Shown: in pieces, positions 47,101 through 59,540 of the stretch | Numbering within the stretch: the stretch's first letter is position 1 | How the letters are laid out: each line of letters opens with the position of its first letter | Origin: Apteryx mantelli | Taxonomy: Eukaryota > Chordata > Aves > Apterygiformes > Apterygidae | Direction: 5' to 3' | Length of the DNA: 64,000 nucleotides | NCBI RefSeq assembly: GCF_036417845.1 | Contig: NC_089980.1 | Coordinates: 58,960,501-59,024,500 of the forward strand | Notes under the pieces: generated by a model | What the model was told of the DNA's origin: nothing | The model's input: the letters and a program-made list of their open reading frames with translations, nothing else | Database searches by the model: none | Made by a program: the position numbers and the translations under genes

Positions 47101-48735
47101 CCAAGATCCCATTGCAAGTTCTGATCGGAGGGAGCTGTCAAGTTATGAACCCACTGCTTTTAGTGCTGCTAAGAGTCTGTGCAATGCTATTCTACCCTTC
47201 TGCCCCATAGCTGCAAGTTAATGCTGAGAATCCTCTAAATGCTATGGAGGCTACACCAGCCACTAGAATAACTCAAGAATTACAAGTACTACTTCAGGAG
47301 TCTCACTGACCTTTCTTGAGCTATTGGATTTCCATTTCTAGCACTTGAAAAGGCATATGACACACTGGTATAATATAATACTGTTAATAACAAAACAGTA
47401 TTTATACTGGCAACGCACGATTCTTGCTTTTATATTCTATGATAACCACAGACTATTAAGAATTGAAGACAAGAACTAAATATTGGCATTAAAGTCTCTG
47501 AACACAGATACTTGTATCCCCTGTTTTCTAAGTGGTTTCATTCCATTTTAAAGGACATCAGTATTACTAAAAATAAACTATGTGCAATTATCTTAAGACT
47601 TTCCAAATAATACTGTGTAATAATTTTAAAGAAATGCACTTATTTGTCAAGAGAGTTGTAAAAAAATCTGTTCAAGTGCTTCCTATATTTTTTAAAAGTT
47701 ACAGCTCAAAATTAACCTTCAGTACAAATACTGGTACTAGCATTACACAAAAAGGAATGCTGGAAATCCTCATCAACTTTGCAGAAAAATTGATTATATA
47801 AACGCATTCCTTCTTCCAGTCTTTCCATCTCTAAGGTCTTCTTACTTGCTAAAGGCTGGATTTTTCATCCAAACAATTAATCACAAATTTCAGAGCAAGA
47901 GAGAAAAAGAGAGATAAGCACCGCTTCCTTAAAACTTTCTATGGCATTATTAGTTTTTAGGTGCCTGATTTAATCACAAAATCTTAGCTTAATGGAAGAC
48001 AGAATGAAGGGGAAGAATGATTCTATGGTCTTTTTTGTTTACAAATGTTAAGAACTTCTGTATAATAACGCCTTTAACTAAAATGTTTAATCCACATACG
48101 TTTAGAGGTGTGATAAAACCCAGTCTCCACATATAACAGACTATCCAGTGTGAAGAAATCAGAACTGAACATTGCAATCATTACACTATTTAGTGCAAAG
48201 ACATCTGTGCTAAAACAAAGCAAATCAAATCAATTCAGCTTGTCTCATCATTATTTAAAAGCATTACAATGTCTTAAAGACTTATTCAAGTTCCTAAAGA
48301 GACACTTACCCTAGCACCAAGGAACCTGAACAGCACTTATATTCAGGTGCAGGTGAAAAAGGAGAGCAGCTGTGCATCAGTTAGCTGATTTAAACAAATT
48401 TCACAAAATACTGCATTTGGCAGATGTCATATAAAAATAGACTAGAAGCCAGTCTTTGAAAATTGCTTCACTAGAACCAAGCAGTTAGTAAATAACTGAT
48501 TCATAGGAGCTGAATATTGTTTTATATCTCAACACAAAATTTTGATTTCAGCTGATCAAGTCTTTCTTCAGTATTTAAGGGAAGCTGTACCACAAAGTAC
48601 TGAGTGAATACAAAATATCAACAATAAGTCTAAGTTTACCTTCATCCTATCCATGTATGCTTCCATTTTTAATTGCTCCACAGCTTTCCTTGCTTGAGAT
48701 ATATTGGTTGTACTGTTGGACATGAGCTCCTTCAT
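37997..48735 (-). CDS. GNG4: GNG4, G-protein gamma-4 subunit (two coding exons)
   Basis: Gamma subunit of heterotrimeric G proteins. It pairs with G-beta and anchors the dimer at the plasma membrane by a prenyl group. Exons at 48640-48735 (32 codons) and 37997-38125 (42 codons plus TGA) join at a codon boundary into a 74-residue protein. The N-terminal helix contains [19 protein letters not shown]; the C-terminal half contains [27 protein letters not shown] and the CaaX box CTIL, whose final Leu predicts geranylgeranylation. It is one residue shorter than human GNG4 (75 aa as remembered): a single Asn precedes STT where human has two. Gamma-2 and other paralogues fit less well. Upstream Met codons in the first coding exon frame lie in the intron. 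Confidence 0.95.
38696..38741 (+). repeat. Perfect 23-base tandem duplication
   Basis: Two identical adjacent copies of CAGTCTAATATTTTCTGTTT plus AAT. A recent local slippage or duplication event. Confidence 0.9.
39171..39222 (-). mobile_element. CR1 LINE 3' end, avian type, heavily truncated
   Basis: AGAATCACAGAATCGCTGAG followed by GTTGGAAGGGACCTCTGGAG and ATCATCTAGT is the reverse complement of the terminal segment of avian CR1 elements, including the ATTCTGTGATTCT tail. Only about 52 bases are present. This is the best single marker that the window is avian. Confidence 0.8.
43971..44038 (+). repeat. 68-base direct repeat, copy 1
   Basis: Starts GGGGACTAACCCAACTG and ends ATAGTTAAGGA. 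It is the same length as copy 2 at 45943-46010 with four substitutions, 1972 bases apart. Flanking sequence does not align. Confidence 0.85.
45943..46010 (+). repeat. 68-base direct repeat, copy 2
   Basis: Partner of the sequence at 43971-44038. It contains ACTATAAAAAGGCAGG, a TATA-box-like motif; the partner reads ACTACAAAAAGG at the same place. It could be an LTR fragment or another short repeat. Confidence 0.85.
48640..48735 (-). CDS. GNG4: GNG4 coding exon 1
   Basis: ATG at 48735-48733 begins [11 protein letters not shown]. The exon itself starts at 48745 after a CTTCTAG acceptor, giving ten bases of 5'UTR, and ends at an ATGAAG/GTAAAC donor. The acceptor implies an upstream non-coding exon. 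Confidence 0.94.
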
Positions 48736-48745
48736 TCTGTTTTCC

Positions 48746-51700
48746 CTAGAAGAGTCAAAGTTGAAACAATTGAAAAATATACCCCAGAGCAAATAAACCA
48801 CAAAGGAATAACTTTTTAACTGCTTTTATCTCACATAGTACAGTTGTTCAAAGACAACGCAAAGATAGTTGTTCCTTCTCCTTTTTAAGATATGTAATCT
48901 GTGCTGTAAAATGAGATGGTAGAATACAAATATGGTGAATCATGCTCAACACTATTTTGAAGAAACAAATTAACATTTCAGTACTTGTAAAAGTTTGGGT
49001 TTAAATTATATCAGTTGTATGAAAATAAAACAAGAGCTTTATATTTGCCAATACAAAGAATGTGTTTTCTATACGTGTGTTAACTAGTCGAATGAAACAC
49101 AAGTTTCTCCTTTAAGTGCCCTTTAACCAACTAAAATCATGTTAGAACACACTAGCATCTTTCTTTTTGGCCTTTGTTTACATTCTTCTAGCTCATATTC
49201 ATCACAAGGTACAGGATTAAATACATGTGGAGGAGTTGGCTTTACATAAAATTCAATGCACAATACAAAAAAACCCTAATCAACCAATCAGTCTCCAAAC
49301 AACTTTCAGATTTGTTTTGATTTGCAATGGACAAGCAGGAAGGAAACCAGTCATTCACAGGATCAGAGTTCTGAATTCTAGCTTATCTCTGGACTTTTTC
49401 TTTGGCTCAGACCACTAGTTTTTAAGCCTTGATTTCCCTGTAAAAATAAGAATAAACATATTTACCTCTGCTTAAAAAATTATACTCCCACAAGTATGAA
49501 TGACTTAAATTTTTTTATCTCCATGGGTAGACTACAAAAGACCACAGAGCCCAAAAATCAAAGATAAATAAGCCACAGAGCCACTTCTGCATTTGCCACA
49601 GCTCAAGTCCAGAGGCAAATTAGAAATTTAATTTTGTATCATTCATTTAAATTAACTGAATTAAGCAATCGAAACTCCATGAATGATCCAGATTATTCCA
49701 GTTCTCCCTAGCTTTTCTGGAAATTCATTGTCTCAAACAGTGAAAGTTATAAACATTACACCAGACAATTTGAACAGTCACTGGCTGGATCACAGTTGGA
49801 GAGAACAACACTTTCTAGTACTTCCAGCTAGTTTTTAAGTGTCTATTGAATAAGAGATTCAGTTAAGACCATAACGGCATGTTGAAAATGCTATTAGGCA
49901 TAAAAGTGCTTTTAAAAATCCAAACCATATTTCCTAAGCAATGCCACAAACACAGTATATCCTTACCTATATTCTGAAGCAGCAAATGAAAAAAAAGGGG
50001 AAAAAAAAGAAAATATGTAACTACTCTGGTAAACTGTTTCATAGTATCAGAATAAGAGAGTTCATAAAAAAGAGTTCTAGAATAGCTATTTTGGCCGCCA
50101 GAGAAAATTTCCATTTATCCCTAGTAAGAGGTTTGTTTATACTTTGAAGCATAAAGATTTGTTCTGTTCCAAACCCTGCTCCTACCCTGGCCTTTACATA
50201 CATTTAAATATTTAACTGCTGTATTCCTGAAAGTGTTCAGTATCCATTTAAATATCTAATCTCTTTTTTCATATAGACAGTTCTGGTTCAAGAACTTTAC
50301 AAGGCAGATGTCTCCTGTTTCACATTTCACTTACCAAGCAAAATGTACCTCTAACTCCTTTCACTCTTTGCAAATTGCAGTATGTATTTGCATATCAGGT
50401 AAGGCCCTATCACATGTTAAGTGATGTTGACAATGAGAATTGCTCCCACTTTCAAACCAAACTATGGGCTACAATATGATGAACTGGTCCTCTTAGCATT
50501 TATAGCTTTGGTTCAGACCTGGTTCTGTTCTCCTTAGGATCTACAATACTCTTTAATGTTCTTAACCCTAATATTCTTTAATTAAATAACATTGTTATTT
50601 GGAAATAAAGTACTGGAAGGAAAAGAAATTTTAGTAATAAACCAGTCTATTACACATCCTTTCCTGAATGATCATTGCCTAGAATCTGAGGAAGACCCCG
50701 TCTTCAAACACAGTTGCAGGAGCTCTCTCTCAGCGTTTCATTTCAGTCTGCAGCCTGAGAAATGGCTCTAACCTTCTCTCCTGAGAGCTCCTTTTAAATA
50801 GTCAAGTATTCTTTAGACCTTTAGACTCCCAGGATGGCACAATATTTATCACATTTGGAGACAAACTAGAGGATCCTCAAAAGGAGTAACTTTTCCCCAT
50901 CTTTTAAATTACCTACCAAGCCTTAAATCAGAAATTACTGAGCTGGGTTCACTACGTTGACTCCTGCTTGGATTTTCCAGCAGCCCATTATTAAGTTAGA
51001 TCAATACATATGTACATGGGTTCTGATAATCACCTTAGTTACAGTAACTATGCTACTGATCAGACTACATGCAGTCTACATGTTAGTGCTACATGCTAGT
51101 AGTCCTAGATTACATAGGAGCTCATTGTTCATGCTGTATGTTGAGGTCATTAATCCAGGTCTCTGTGACTCCTTTCTTTAAAGGGAAGGCTGATCACATT
51201 AACAAAGAGTGACATCAACTATGTGGCTTTTTTCAGCCAAAGTAGTTTCTGCTGGCTGGCAAACCAGGTTTGTCAGCTGTTTTCTAAAGTGTAGCTCTTG
51301 AAAGCTCCATAATGATATTCTTCCATCTAGCTGAAATCTACTTAAAAAACAAACAAACAAACAAACCACCTCATACGAACTTCCTTCTATTTTCTGGATG
51401 CTGTCAACTTATCTGTGCCAAAGATTATAATCTCCAGGGCTCATAAAAGTGCTTGTGAAGAACAACTTTTCTTTATTTGTTTTTAGAACAGAGTAAATTA
51501 TATCCACCAGCACTTCAAAGGCCAAGTACGGCCTGATAACACAGGAAGTTGCATAAATACTTGCAGGTACAGTTTGACCTTGCATAGGTAAGGGGCACAA
51601 CCTCCATTTACCAAGCTCTATAAATACTTGGCAGTAAAATGCAGAAAAGTCTGAAAAAAAAAAACATGTAGCAAGGAAGCAAAATACAGTTTTCAAGCTC

Positions 51701-54481
51701 TTTGGTGCAGGTGTCTTCTTATCATATACACAGCACAGATTTCTGATTGATTCTTGTAGAATCTACCAGATTTCTATAAGGAATAAAGATGAAAAGTTGC
51801 ACTGCAGATTTTCCATCTTCCACTTTCAAGTATAAACCTAAAACATCACACCAAAAGAGCATCCTGTAGAATTAAATCTAGAAATCCCCAAAGCCAACTG
51901 TTGCCTTCTATTTTCTTTTAGCAATCTAAAGTGATGGAACTGAAATTACTAAGTTTTATAGTACAGTCTAGAGAACCCAGTATCCATGTCTCTAAAGAAG
52001 GCCTTTCCTACAAGATCTATAGTTCTTGGAACTATGCAGTGCAACAGAAAAGTTAACCCAACCAGGCGAACTCTTAGTCACGTAACAAGCCCTACTGACA
52101 TTAGTGGGAACAAGCACTGAATAAGGACCTGCAAATCAGATTCTAGATTGCAGAAAGATCCCCACACTTCATCATCCACTTGCAAACACACCCATCATAC
52201 AAACAGCAAAATTTACAGCCTCACAGCTGTTTGATGACAAACTGACATGTCAAAGGAGTTTCAGGGAGGAAAAAAAAAAAAAAGGTGTTCTATAGTTGCT
52301 ACTAGGCAATAGAAACTTAAAAAAATACCATTGCACTAAGAGTGCCAGCTCTGCATAGCATCACTGTCCACAGGATATATAATTTCTCCTTCTTCTGCAG
52401 GGCAAGAATGGGATAGGAACAACTGCTCCTGTTTTGTCAGATCTTACTCAGATTTCCCCCATCTGATACAGCTCTGTAAACGCAGATGAGGCTAGGGAAT
52501 CCCTTCACTTTCTCTACCCCATGGCTACATGAAAAAAATTGAAAATGAGTACAGTTTTCTACTGTGTCTGTTAAGGAGAAGCTTATTAGTATCAACAGAA
52601 ATGACTGAGATTAAAGGCAAGACAATGCTGTTCACAATAAGGAAATAATATCATTTTCATTCCATAAATATGGTGACTTCAAAATCAACTGCTACAGAAG
52701 AATTGCAGAATAAAAAATGCGAACATTTCTTAGGCTCACACTTGCAGTCACACTCATTCCAAGTGTAGCAGGATGATGGAAACACTAATAGAAAAATATT
52801 AGGCGCTCACTTAGGATTATATGCTAAAAGGAGAAAAATGAGACCTCCTGCAGTTGGACACCTCCAACATTCTGTTTTGAAGTCAGTATTCCCATACTAC
52901 TGTTGCACCATTTTTCACCAGTTATTTTCAGCTTATACCACAAAGGAAGTTTTTGTGTGGATATACCAGTAAAACACCCTTTTTTATTTTATTTTAAAGT
53001 GAACTAAGAATTAAAATGGCTCTATTTTATTTCATTGAGTATTTAGCAGTTTTCAAGCTGATCGTGTAACTGCAAACAGCCAGACTTCAACAGCTCTTTC
53101 TTTTGCCAAATACAGCTTTTAAACAGTAAATATACCCAGTCCAACTGACAAGCTCCAGAAACTCTTCTCTCTTATGCCCAAACCTTTGATTAGAAAACAT
53201 CATCTTGCTTGTCAGCATTTAAAAATCTAAGAAAAAAATGGCTGAACTAATGTGGCATTTCACAATGACGATCTTTTTATGTAATTTATTACCATCAGCA
53301 TACCGGTTATGTGCACAGATGACTTTAGTCTCCAGTAGATCAGAGATCCAGAAGGTCTGAGACAGGAAGATGGGACCTAACTTACTATTTTTCTTCTTCC
53401 ACTAAGCTCAAAAGATAGTTGTGAACTTTTAAAGAAATACATGAAGAAATTTGATTATTCCAGTTAAATCCTGCTTTAAATGTATCTGGACTGAACTGTA
53501 ATGTATAGAAGTAGAAAAATCACCTCCGAGAAGCTCGGCAGCTTATTTTCCACAGGACAGAAATGTTTTTCAAGTTGTTATTCTGAATTTTCTGTTTCAC
53601 TGCACTACCTTAATCGGTTTGCTGTGCAGCAGTTTACAGCACTGCACATTAATAATAACTGCCAACAGCAGTTGGGCAGTAAAATTTATGCCTCCATCAG
53701 CCCAAACTAGTCAGAAGGAAAAGAAGCTGCTTTCTTGAATCTAACAGTAACCAGCTAAAGGAAGAAGAAATAAGCACTTCGGACAGAGCCCCAAGATTAG
53801 TGTCCGTATTAACACACAAATAGGATTAAAGTCGCTTTTTCTTAAACAAAAACATCCTCCCCCCCCCAAAAAAAAAAAAAACTTCGACTTTCGGGGATAA
53901 TTTAATGATTTCTACAAAGCAACTACCAGTAGCTAAGGAAGAAGGACTTATTTAAGAACACATGACACGAGAAAACCTCGCTGTCAGATACTGCCCGGAA
54001 AAAATACATCCGCCGCTCCGAGCGGCAGGTCGCGTCCGCGGGCGGGCGGGGGCCACGCTACAGGAGAGGCGGACGGACACGGGGAGAAGCCCAGCCGCCC
54101 GCTCTCGCCCCTCCACCGCCTTCCGCCTACTCCCCGAGCCGCTGAAACAGTATCAACGACAACGAAGAAACCCTCCCGCTGGGGCTAAGGAGGGCCGCTC
54201 CGACCTGCAGGGCCGGCGCCTTTCCCCGTCCTCGCGCGCACCTCGGGGGGCTCCAGAGAAGCCGTTAACGGCGGCGGGCGGGCGGGCGCGCGCAGCACCG
54301 GCCGGGGCGGCCCGCGCTCAGCGCCCCCTCCCCGCGCCGCGGTACGCAGCCCGCGCCCCCGCGCCGCCACCGGTCCCGCCGGCTCTGACCGCCGCCACCC
54401 CGCCTCGCCGCGCCCCGCCCGGCAGCTCCTCCTGCCTTTCCCCTCCGGAGCGCGGCGGCTGCTCCCCGCCGCGGCACTCAC
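48746..54481 (-). other. GNG4 intron 1, inferred
   Basis: Lies between the acceptor before the ATG exon and a strong donor in the CpG island. Contains simple repeats such as CAAA units near 51345-51367. No coding exon recognised. Confidence 0.6.
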
Positions 54482-54770
54482 CGTGCGGGGGGCCGCGGGA
54501 GGGGACGCTGCTCGCACCGCGGCTCGGCACCCAGCGGCGGCAGCGGCACATGGCGCGGCGAGCGCTGCCGGGAGCGGGGCGGGGCGACCCCCGGCCGAGC
54601 CGTTGCCAGCGAGCGCCGCCGCCCTCGAGCGCCGCTCCTCGCGCCTCTCGCACCGCGGGCGACCGCGCCCCACCGGGAACGGCGCACGCGCCCGCCCGTC
54701 CGCGTCACCTCACGCGGCGGGAGCAGCCGTTATCCGCCCGCGGAGCCGTTGGGCTGGCGACCCGCATACT
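53990..54770 (-). promoter_or_regulatory. GNG4: GNG4 CpG-island promoter and probable non-coding exon 1
   Basis: A dense CpG island upstream of GNG4. On the minus strand a consensus donor CACG/GTGAGT ends at 54482, and a spliced 5'UTR exon finishing there would join the acceptor at 48745. Transcription probably starts between about 54500 and 54680. The long arginine/alanine/proline-rich open frames here on both strands are products of GC richness. Confidence 0.7.
54682..54691 (+). promoter_or_regulatory. NRF1-type site
   Basis: GCGCACGCGC is the palindromic core of the NRF1 consensus. It lies about 200 bases upstream of the proposed GNG4 exon 1 donor, consistent with a CpG-island promoter. 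Motif match only. Confidence 0.5.
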
Positions 54771-54779
54771 ACAGCAAGC

Positions 54780-57384
54780 TATTAGTTCCAGCTGCATAGC
54801 ATGCTGCAGTAGGTGAGGCTGGGGCACGATTCTGCTGCTGATACAGTCCTGTCCTACAGTCACAGGCAGCAACAGCTCAGTGTCCCTTAACAGGATGATG
54901 CTAATCATGTACTCATGCATGTCTTTTTACTACATAAGGAGGAAGCCTGCATGAAATTAATTACTTTGATTATTCTAGGCGGGGGTAGAGATCAAATAAT
55001 CTTTTACATGTTTCTAAAACATCAAATTCACAAGTCTTGCATGATACAGGCACTTCCCCTTTGGGGTAAGATATCATACAGTCTTTCCTCACACTGAGCA
55101 GAAAGACTGAATTTTTTAAAAAGCCCACTGGGGGAAAAAATATGCTAAAACCATTAAGACTCACTCATCACTTACTATGACTAATAGGCCATAATAAATT
55201 GATTCAGCTTTATATATTGATTTTGTACATACTTTTTCCATTACAAATTGAGAGTCAACCAGAAAGGTCAGAAGCAGTTAAAGTGCCAATTAAAGTTTTT
55301 AAACTGAAAATTAGTCTCCTGTATGAATTAACATGCTATAATGGTACTCCTGCTAACAATCTCATTTACTTTGTGCCCCCCAAAAGGCTGTTATTCCATC
55401 TGTAGGGATATACAGATGTTTAGGCATGTTACCTCTTTTCCCTTACCCCAGTTTCCCCCCTCTCATTCTGTCATAACAGACCTTAAGCATTTCCAGGTCA
55501 TTTCACTTTCTATACTAGAAAGAACAGGGAATAGTCCTCTTTTTAAAGATGCTTTGAAGCACACAGCATCTTCTTTAAAGACTGAGTCAATGGCTTTTAG
55601 GATGATTATTTGGGAGAAGGAAACAGCAAGAAATAGGGCAGAACACATTGCATATTTATATTCAGTAAGTTCACAAGCTTACCTTAGTTCCAAAAACTGA
55701 TCTGAAACAGAACCCATCTTTGTTGCTGTTGTTTCATTCACATTTAATTGCATCATCATGATCTTTCTACAAAAGGTTCCATTTACCATGTGAAGGATGT
55801 ACATGCTATTAGATAAACAGTACTGTTAAATGGTTAAGCAATCTGAGCTGTCACTGTTGTGAGCCACATTTACACAATCTATGCACTGTGGGATTCTAAT
55901 AATTTTTATCCTTTAAGCTAAAATTTAAGGAAAAGTTATTTGAAAAGGTATTCTTATACTATATATGAATATAGGAAACAAGTCTATACTTGTTTTCTTC
56001 TAAGCTTTTGCAGACTAAAGAGTTGCAACATAAGAGTCAGAGTTAGCTATGGGCTTTGAACACAGTGCCTTTAACTGCTAGCATGAATTTCTGTTCCTTG
56101 AATCAAATGAAGGATTACTTCTACATGAACTAGCCATTAGTGAGGGTTATGTTGGCATTATTCAAGTGCTTTTAGAGAATGAGGATTTTCAAATGTTTCC
56201 CAGGAACACTAGTTTGCAAATTGGAAACTGAACAGGCTAGTGTTTTCGCCTACTTTGTGTCAGGTAGCCCAGGAGAGTGCAAGAGTAATCACAGTTATGT
56301 ACAATTGAGGTGGATCACTTGTGAAAGGGAGGACTGAGAACTGTGAAGTACACAGCATAGCCTATTACAGAAATCCAGATGCAGAACCAATGGCCTTCTC
56401 ACCCCACTCCAGAACAGCAAAAGGCAAGGAAATCTCTATCACATACCTTACAGTAAGGTGCTCCTTGCTGGTATGTCAGCAATTTGTAACATTCTACAAT
56501 ATTGAAGAAAATGCTGTCTGTACCTCTAGGTGCTTAATATATTCTAATGGCTATTTTTCAAGGCAAGCAGCAGCTTTTAAATAGCATTTGTTTTCTATTA
56601 TTGTGATAGAGTAGCAGCATATGGAAATGACCTCCACTTCCATATTAGACATTGCTTTTGTTTCATGGGTTTACCTACAGGAGTAGGTCTCAAACTTTAA
56701 ATCAGGATTCCTTTTTCTTGTAACTTAGGAGAACTCCTCTCTTCTCTCCCCCCAAGTGGTATCTGGCCTTCCTCCCCTCATCACACATCTCACCCTCAGA
56801 GCATAATGACCTGGGTTCACCACAAAATCTGCAAGTGCTATCAGCCCTGGCTCTGTCATATGACCCTCTCCCAAACTTTGGCTTCCAACAGGAAGATCCT
56901 TGCATCCTCCACCAGAATTCTCCCAGAGATCCTGTGCTCCTGTTTCTGCCAGCACCTTTCCATTCCTTCCTTGCATGGATCCTCCTTTCCTCAGCAAATC
57001 CATAGAGGAACTGTTTTTCCACATTTCCTTGGCTAAGCTAGGTTTCCAGGCAGAATGAGGCAGGATGTGCATGTGTGGGTGTGTCTGCCTGGACAGCCAT
57101 CACTTTGCCTGAATTACAGCCTTGTATCCCATGGGAAGGAGGGACATGTGCACATACAATGTAGAATATTCCTCGGGGTTCCCACTTCCAATCTCATACC
57201 CCTCTTATCCAGTTTGAGAGCCACATAATGTAGTCCATAAGCAGAACCTCCCCACTTTAAAAAAAGTCTTGAAGATGAAAGACATGAAAGCCAGCAAAAA
57301 CAAAACTGGATCAAAGTGAGCAAAAGATCACTAACAGAACAGAGGAGAAACTAAGTCAGAGACATGGTTGTAACCATCTCATAA
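54780..57384. other. Intergenic spacer between GNG4 and LYST
   Basis: Only about 2.6 kb separate the GNG4 promoter from the LYST 3' end. A pyrimidine-rich, moderately GC-rich block spans about 56710-57060. Overlapping open frames of 106 and 115 codons there on the minus strand match nothing I know. Confidence 0.6.
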
Positions 57385-59401
57385 GCAATTTGATACAAAG
57401 ATCTGTTTATTACCCAACAATGTGACAATATATACAAAGACAGTGTGGAATGTGACATTTACAGGGAATTTCATTATGACATGCACATATACTACTGAAG
57501 TTGTTAATAGTTCCAGAACATGTTATTAAGCTGAATAAATATTCCCTGCTTCAAAAAAAATCATTTTTACTTTTACATAAAAATATAATATTGCACTCTT
57601 TACAAGGCCAGCAATTTTGCATATTGATTTTTAACAAGTGGAATTCTGCTTTATAAAAATAAGCCTTTACGAGCAACACCCCAGACCAGGGAGCACAAAA
57701 GCACCCCCAAACCACAAGATTTGTGTTTTATTTCTTTTAAATAATGCACATCACTTCAGCATGAGCCAAAAAACTTTTCAAGTCTGTGCTTGACCTTACA
57801 TTAACATTTGGATAATGAAAAACATGATTAAAGCCATCCCATACAATGGTGCTATAATATATGCAATTTAAAATTCAATTCATACAGTATGCAGCCACTT
57901 GCTTAATTAAACCAAAGATCAGTCTTTGTCACAGACTACAAGACTTTTCTAGATCAAGTTTTTCTAGTTAGAAAAGTTCTTCAAATCTGGAAGTTGCAAG
58001 AATTTCTGTAAAGACTGTTTGGAATTTTCAAAGTGTACAGATCTCTTGTGTACACATTTTCTTCATCACAACTTGACATTCTCAGTTACAGTGTTTTCAG
58101 GGCAGATGAACCTTAAACATAAGATATAGCAGTTCATCTGTATGGCAATAGTGGAATATGTAAGCGATGAAAAGGCAAAACAATTTAAAAGAAAAATGTA
58201 ACTACACCAAGCTTAAGTAGCATTCTTGTTTTACCTTTCAGATGACTAGCAGGTACAGTGTGAATCAGGTTTACAGGCCTTAAAAATCCATCAATTGAAA
58301 TGTTAATTTTTGATCTGGCCTAAGACTTCAAATTTTAAGCCTTTCACAATGGAGGCTTATTTTTTTTCCTCTCAAAAAAATAGCACCTAGGAATAAATAG
58401 CATATTTGCACAATGTATCTGTGTAAACTCTTCCAAATCATCTGATGCCTATGAACATTGATTATTCAGGCAGTTAGGTTCAAACATTTTACAGTGTATT
58501 TAACTTCAATGACACTGGAATGGGAACACACCTGTACCTTCCTTAATACGTTTCTTTAGAGCTCTGAAGATAAGCTATATGTATATCCCGCCACAGAATC
58601 ACAATAGCTAGTGTTACAAATTTGTGGAGTTAACACTTTACATTGGGGAAAACAAAACAAAAAAGTCCCCCACAAAACCCTGATCTAACTATTGCTTCAT
58701 GATGCCATGAGATGCCTGCCCATTACTAAGACACAGGTATTTTGTTTTTGTCTGCTGTAAAGACTATTATCCTATCCCAACAGAGAAGACAGCAAAAATT
58801 ACAAATATAAAGGTAACAGAAATTTTTTAGCATTACAATACCATAAGATAGTGCAAAAAGCACCTACTGAGTCCTTTGCTTCTCAAAAAAGCAATTTTGA
58901 TTCATCTTGGATTTTTAGTTTCAGGTCAATTATCCCAGAGCCAACTATACCACACTCACCTAATCAGATATATATATGCTGAAATTTTCATAAAGAACTT
59001 TACACTGCTGATATTTTACATCAGAAAAGAGGGGGAAATCACTATTATTGATTCAATTGTTGAAATTGTGTCCAAGCAGTGAATTAAAAAAATACTATTA
59101 CATTTTATATTGCAGCATTTTGACTTGTAGGTTAGAGCATTTATGTGCCACTTTGCTGGTATTGGAATATATGACCAGAGCTTCCCGTTGACCTTAATAT
59201 TCAAGTTTGTGCATGTGTATACACAATTTTACAACAATCTTAGACTGCTGTTTCTTTTTTTTTCCCCATTTCTTTAAGTCTACTCAGTCATTTTAAAGAC
59301 ATTTAAGCTATCTCAAAAATCCAGTTAAATAAGAGATTCTGTAATTTATTTTGGATTTAAAGTGCATCAGAGACATAATGAGTTAGCAGCAAAAATAGTC
59401 A
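57385..59401 (-). other. LYST: LYST 3'UTR, proposed extent
   Basis: AT-rich sequence after the LYST stop. A minus-strand AATAAA at 57411-57406 gives a 3'UTR of about 2 kb; another AATAAA lies near 57727-57733. The exact end is not determined by sequence alone. Confidence 0.5.
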
Positions 59402-59540
59402 TCACCCAGCTGCATAGCTGCTAAGGAATGAATAGAACATGGGTAGCTTCAAGCGCTGCTGGTCCTTGCGACACCAAGCTATAACATTTCCATCACTATT
59501 AGCTGTGAACAAGTGATGACCATCACAGGAAAATGTAAGG
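59402..59540 (-). CDS. LYST: LYST last exon
   Basis: A 139-base coding part encoding [31 protein letters not shown] and the C-terminus SSYAAG, with TGA at 59404-59402. Confidence 0.96.

Larger units (their letters stand above)
38126..48639 (-). other. GNG4 intron between coding exons (10.5 kb)
   Basis: AT-rich intron. It carries a short CR1 piece, a 23-base tandem duplication, a G12 run at 44347-44358, and a 68-base sequence present twice. No exon or RNA gene seen. Confidence 0.75.

Noticed and set aside
53962-54816. 284-codon plus-strand open frame in the GNG4 CpG island
   Set aside because: Arg/Ala/Pro-rich composition, several equally long overlapping frames on both strands, and no protein similarity; explained by few stop codons in GC-rich DNA.
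56702-57072. Overlapping 106- and 115-codon minus-strand frames between GNG4 and LYST
   Set aside because: They share the same DNA in different frames and match no known protein; simple composition bias is more likely.
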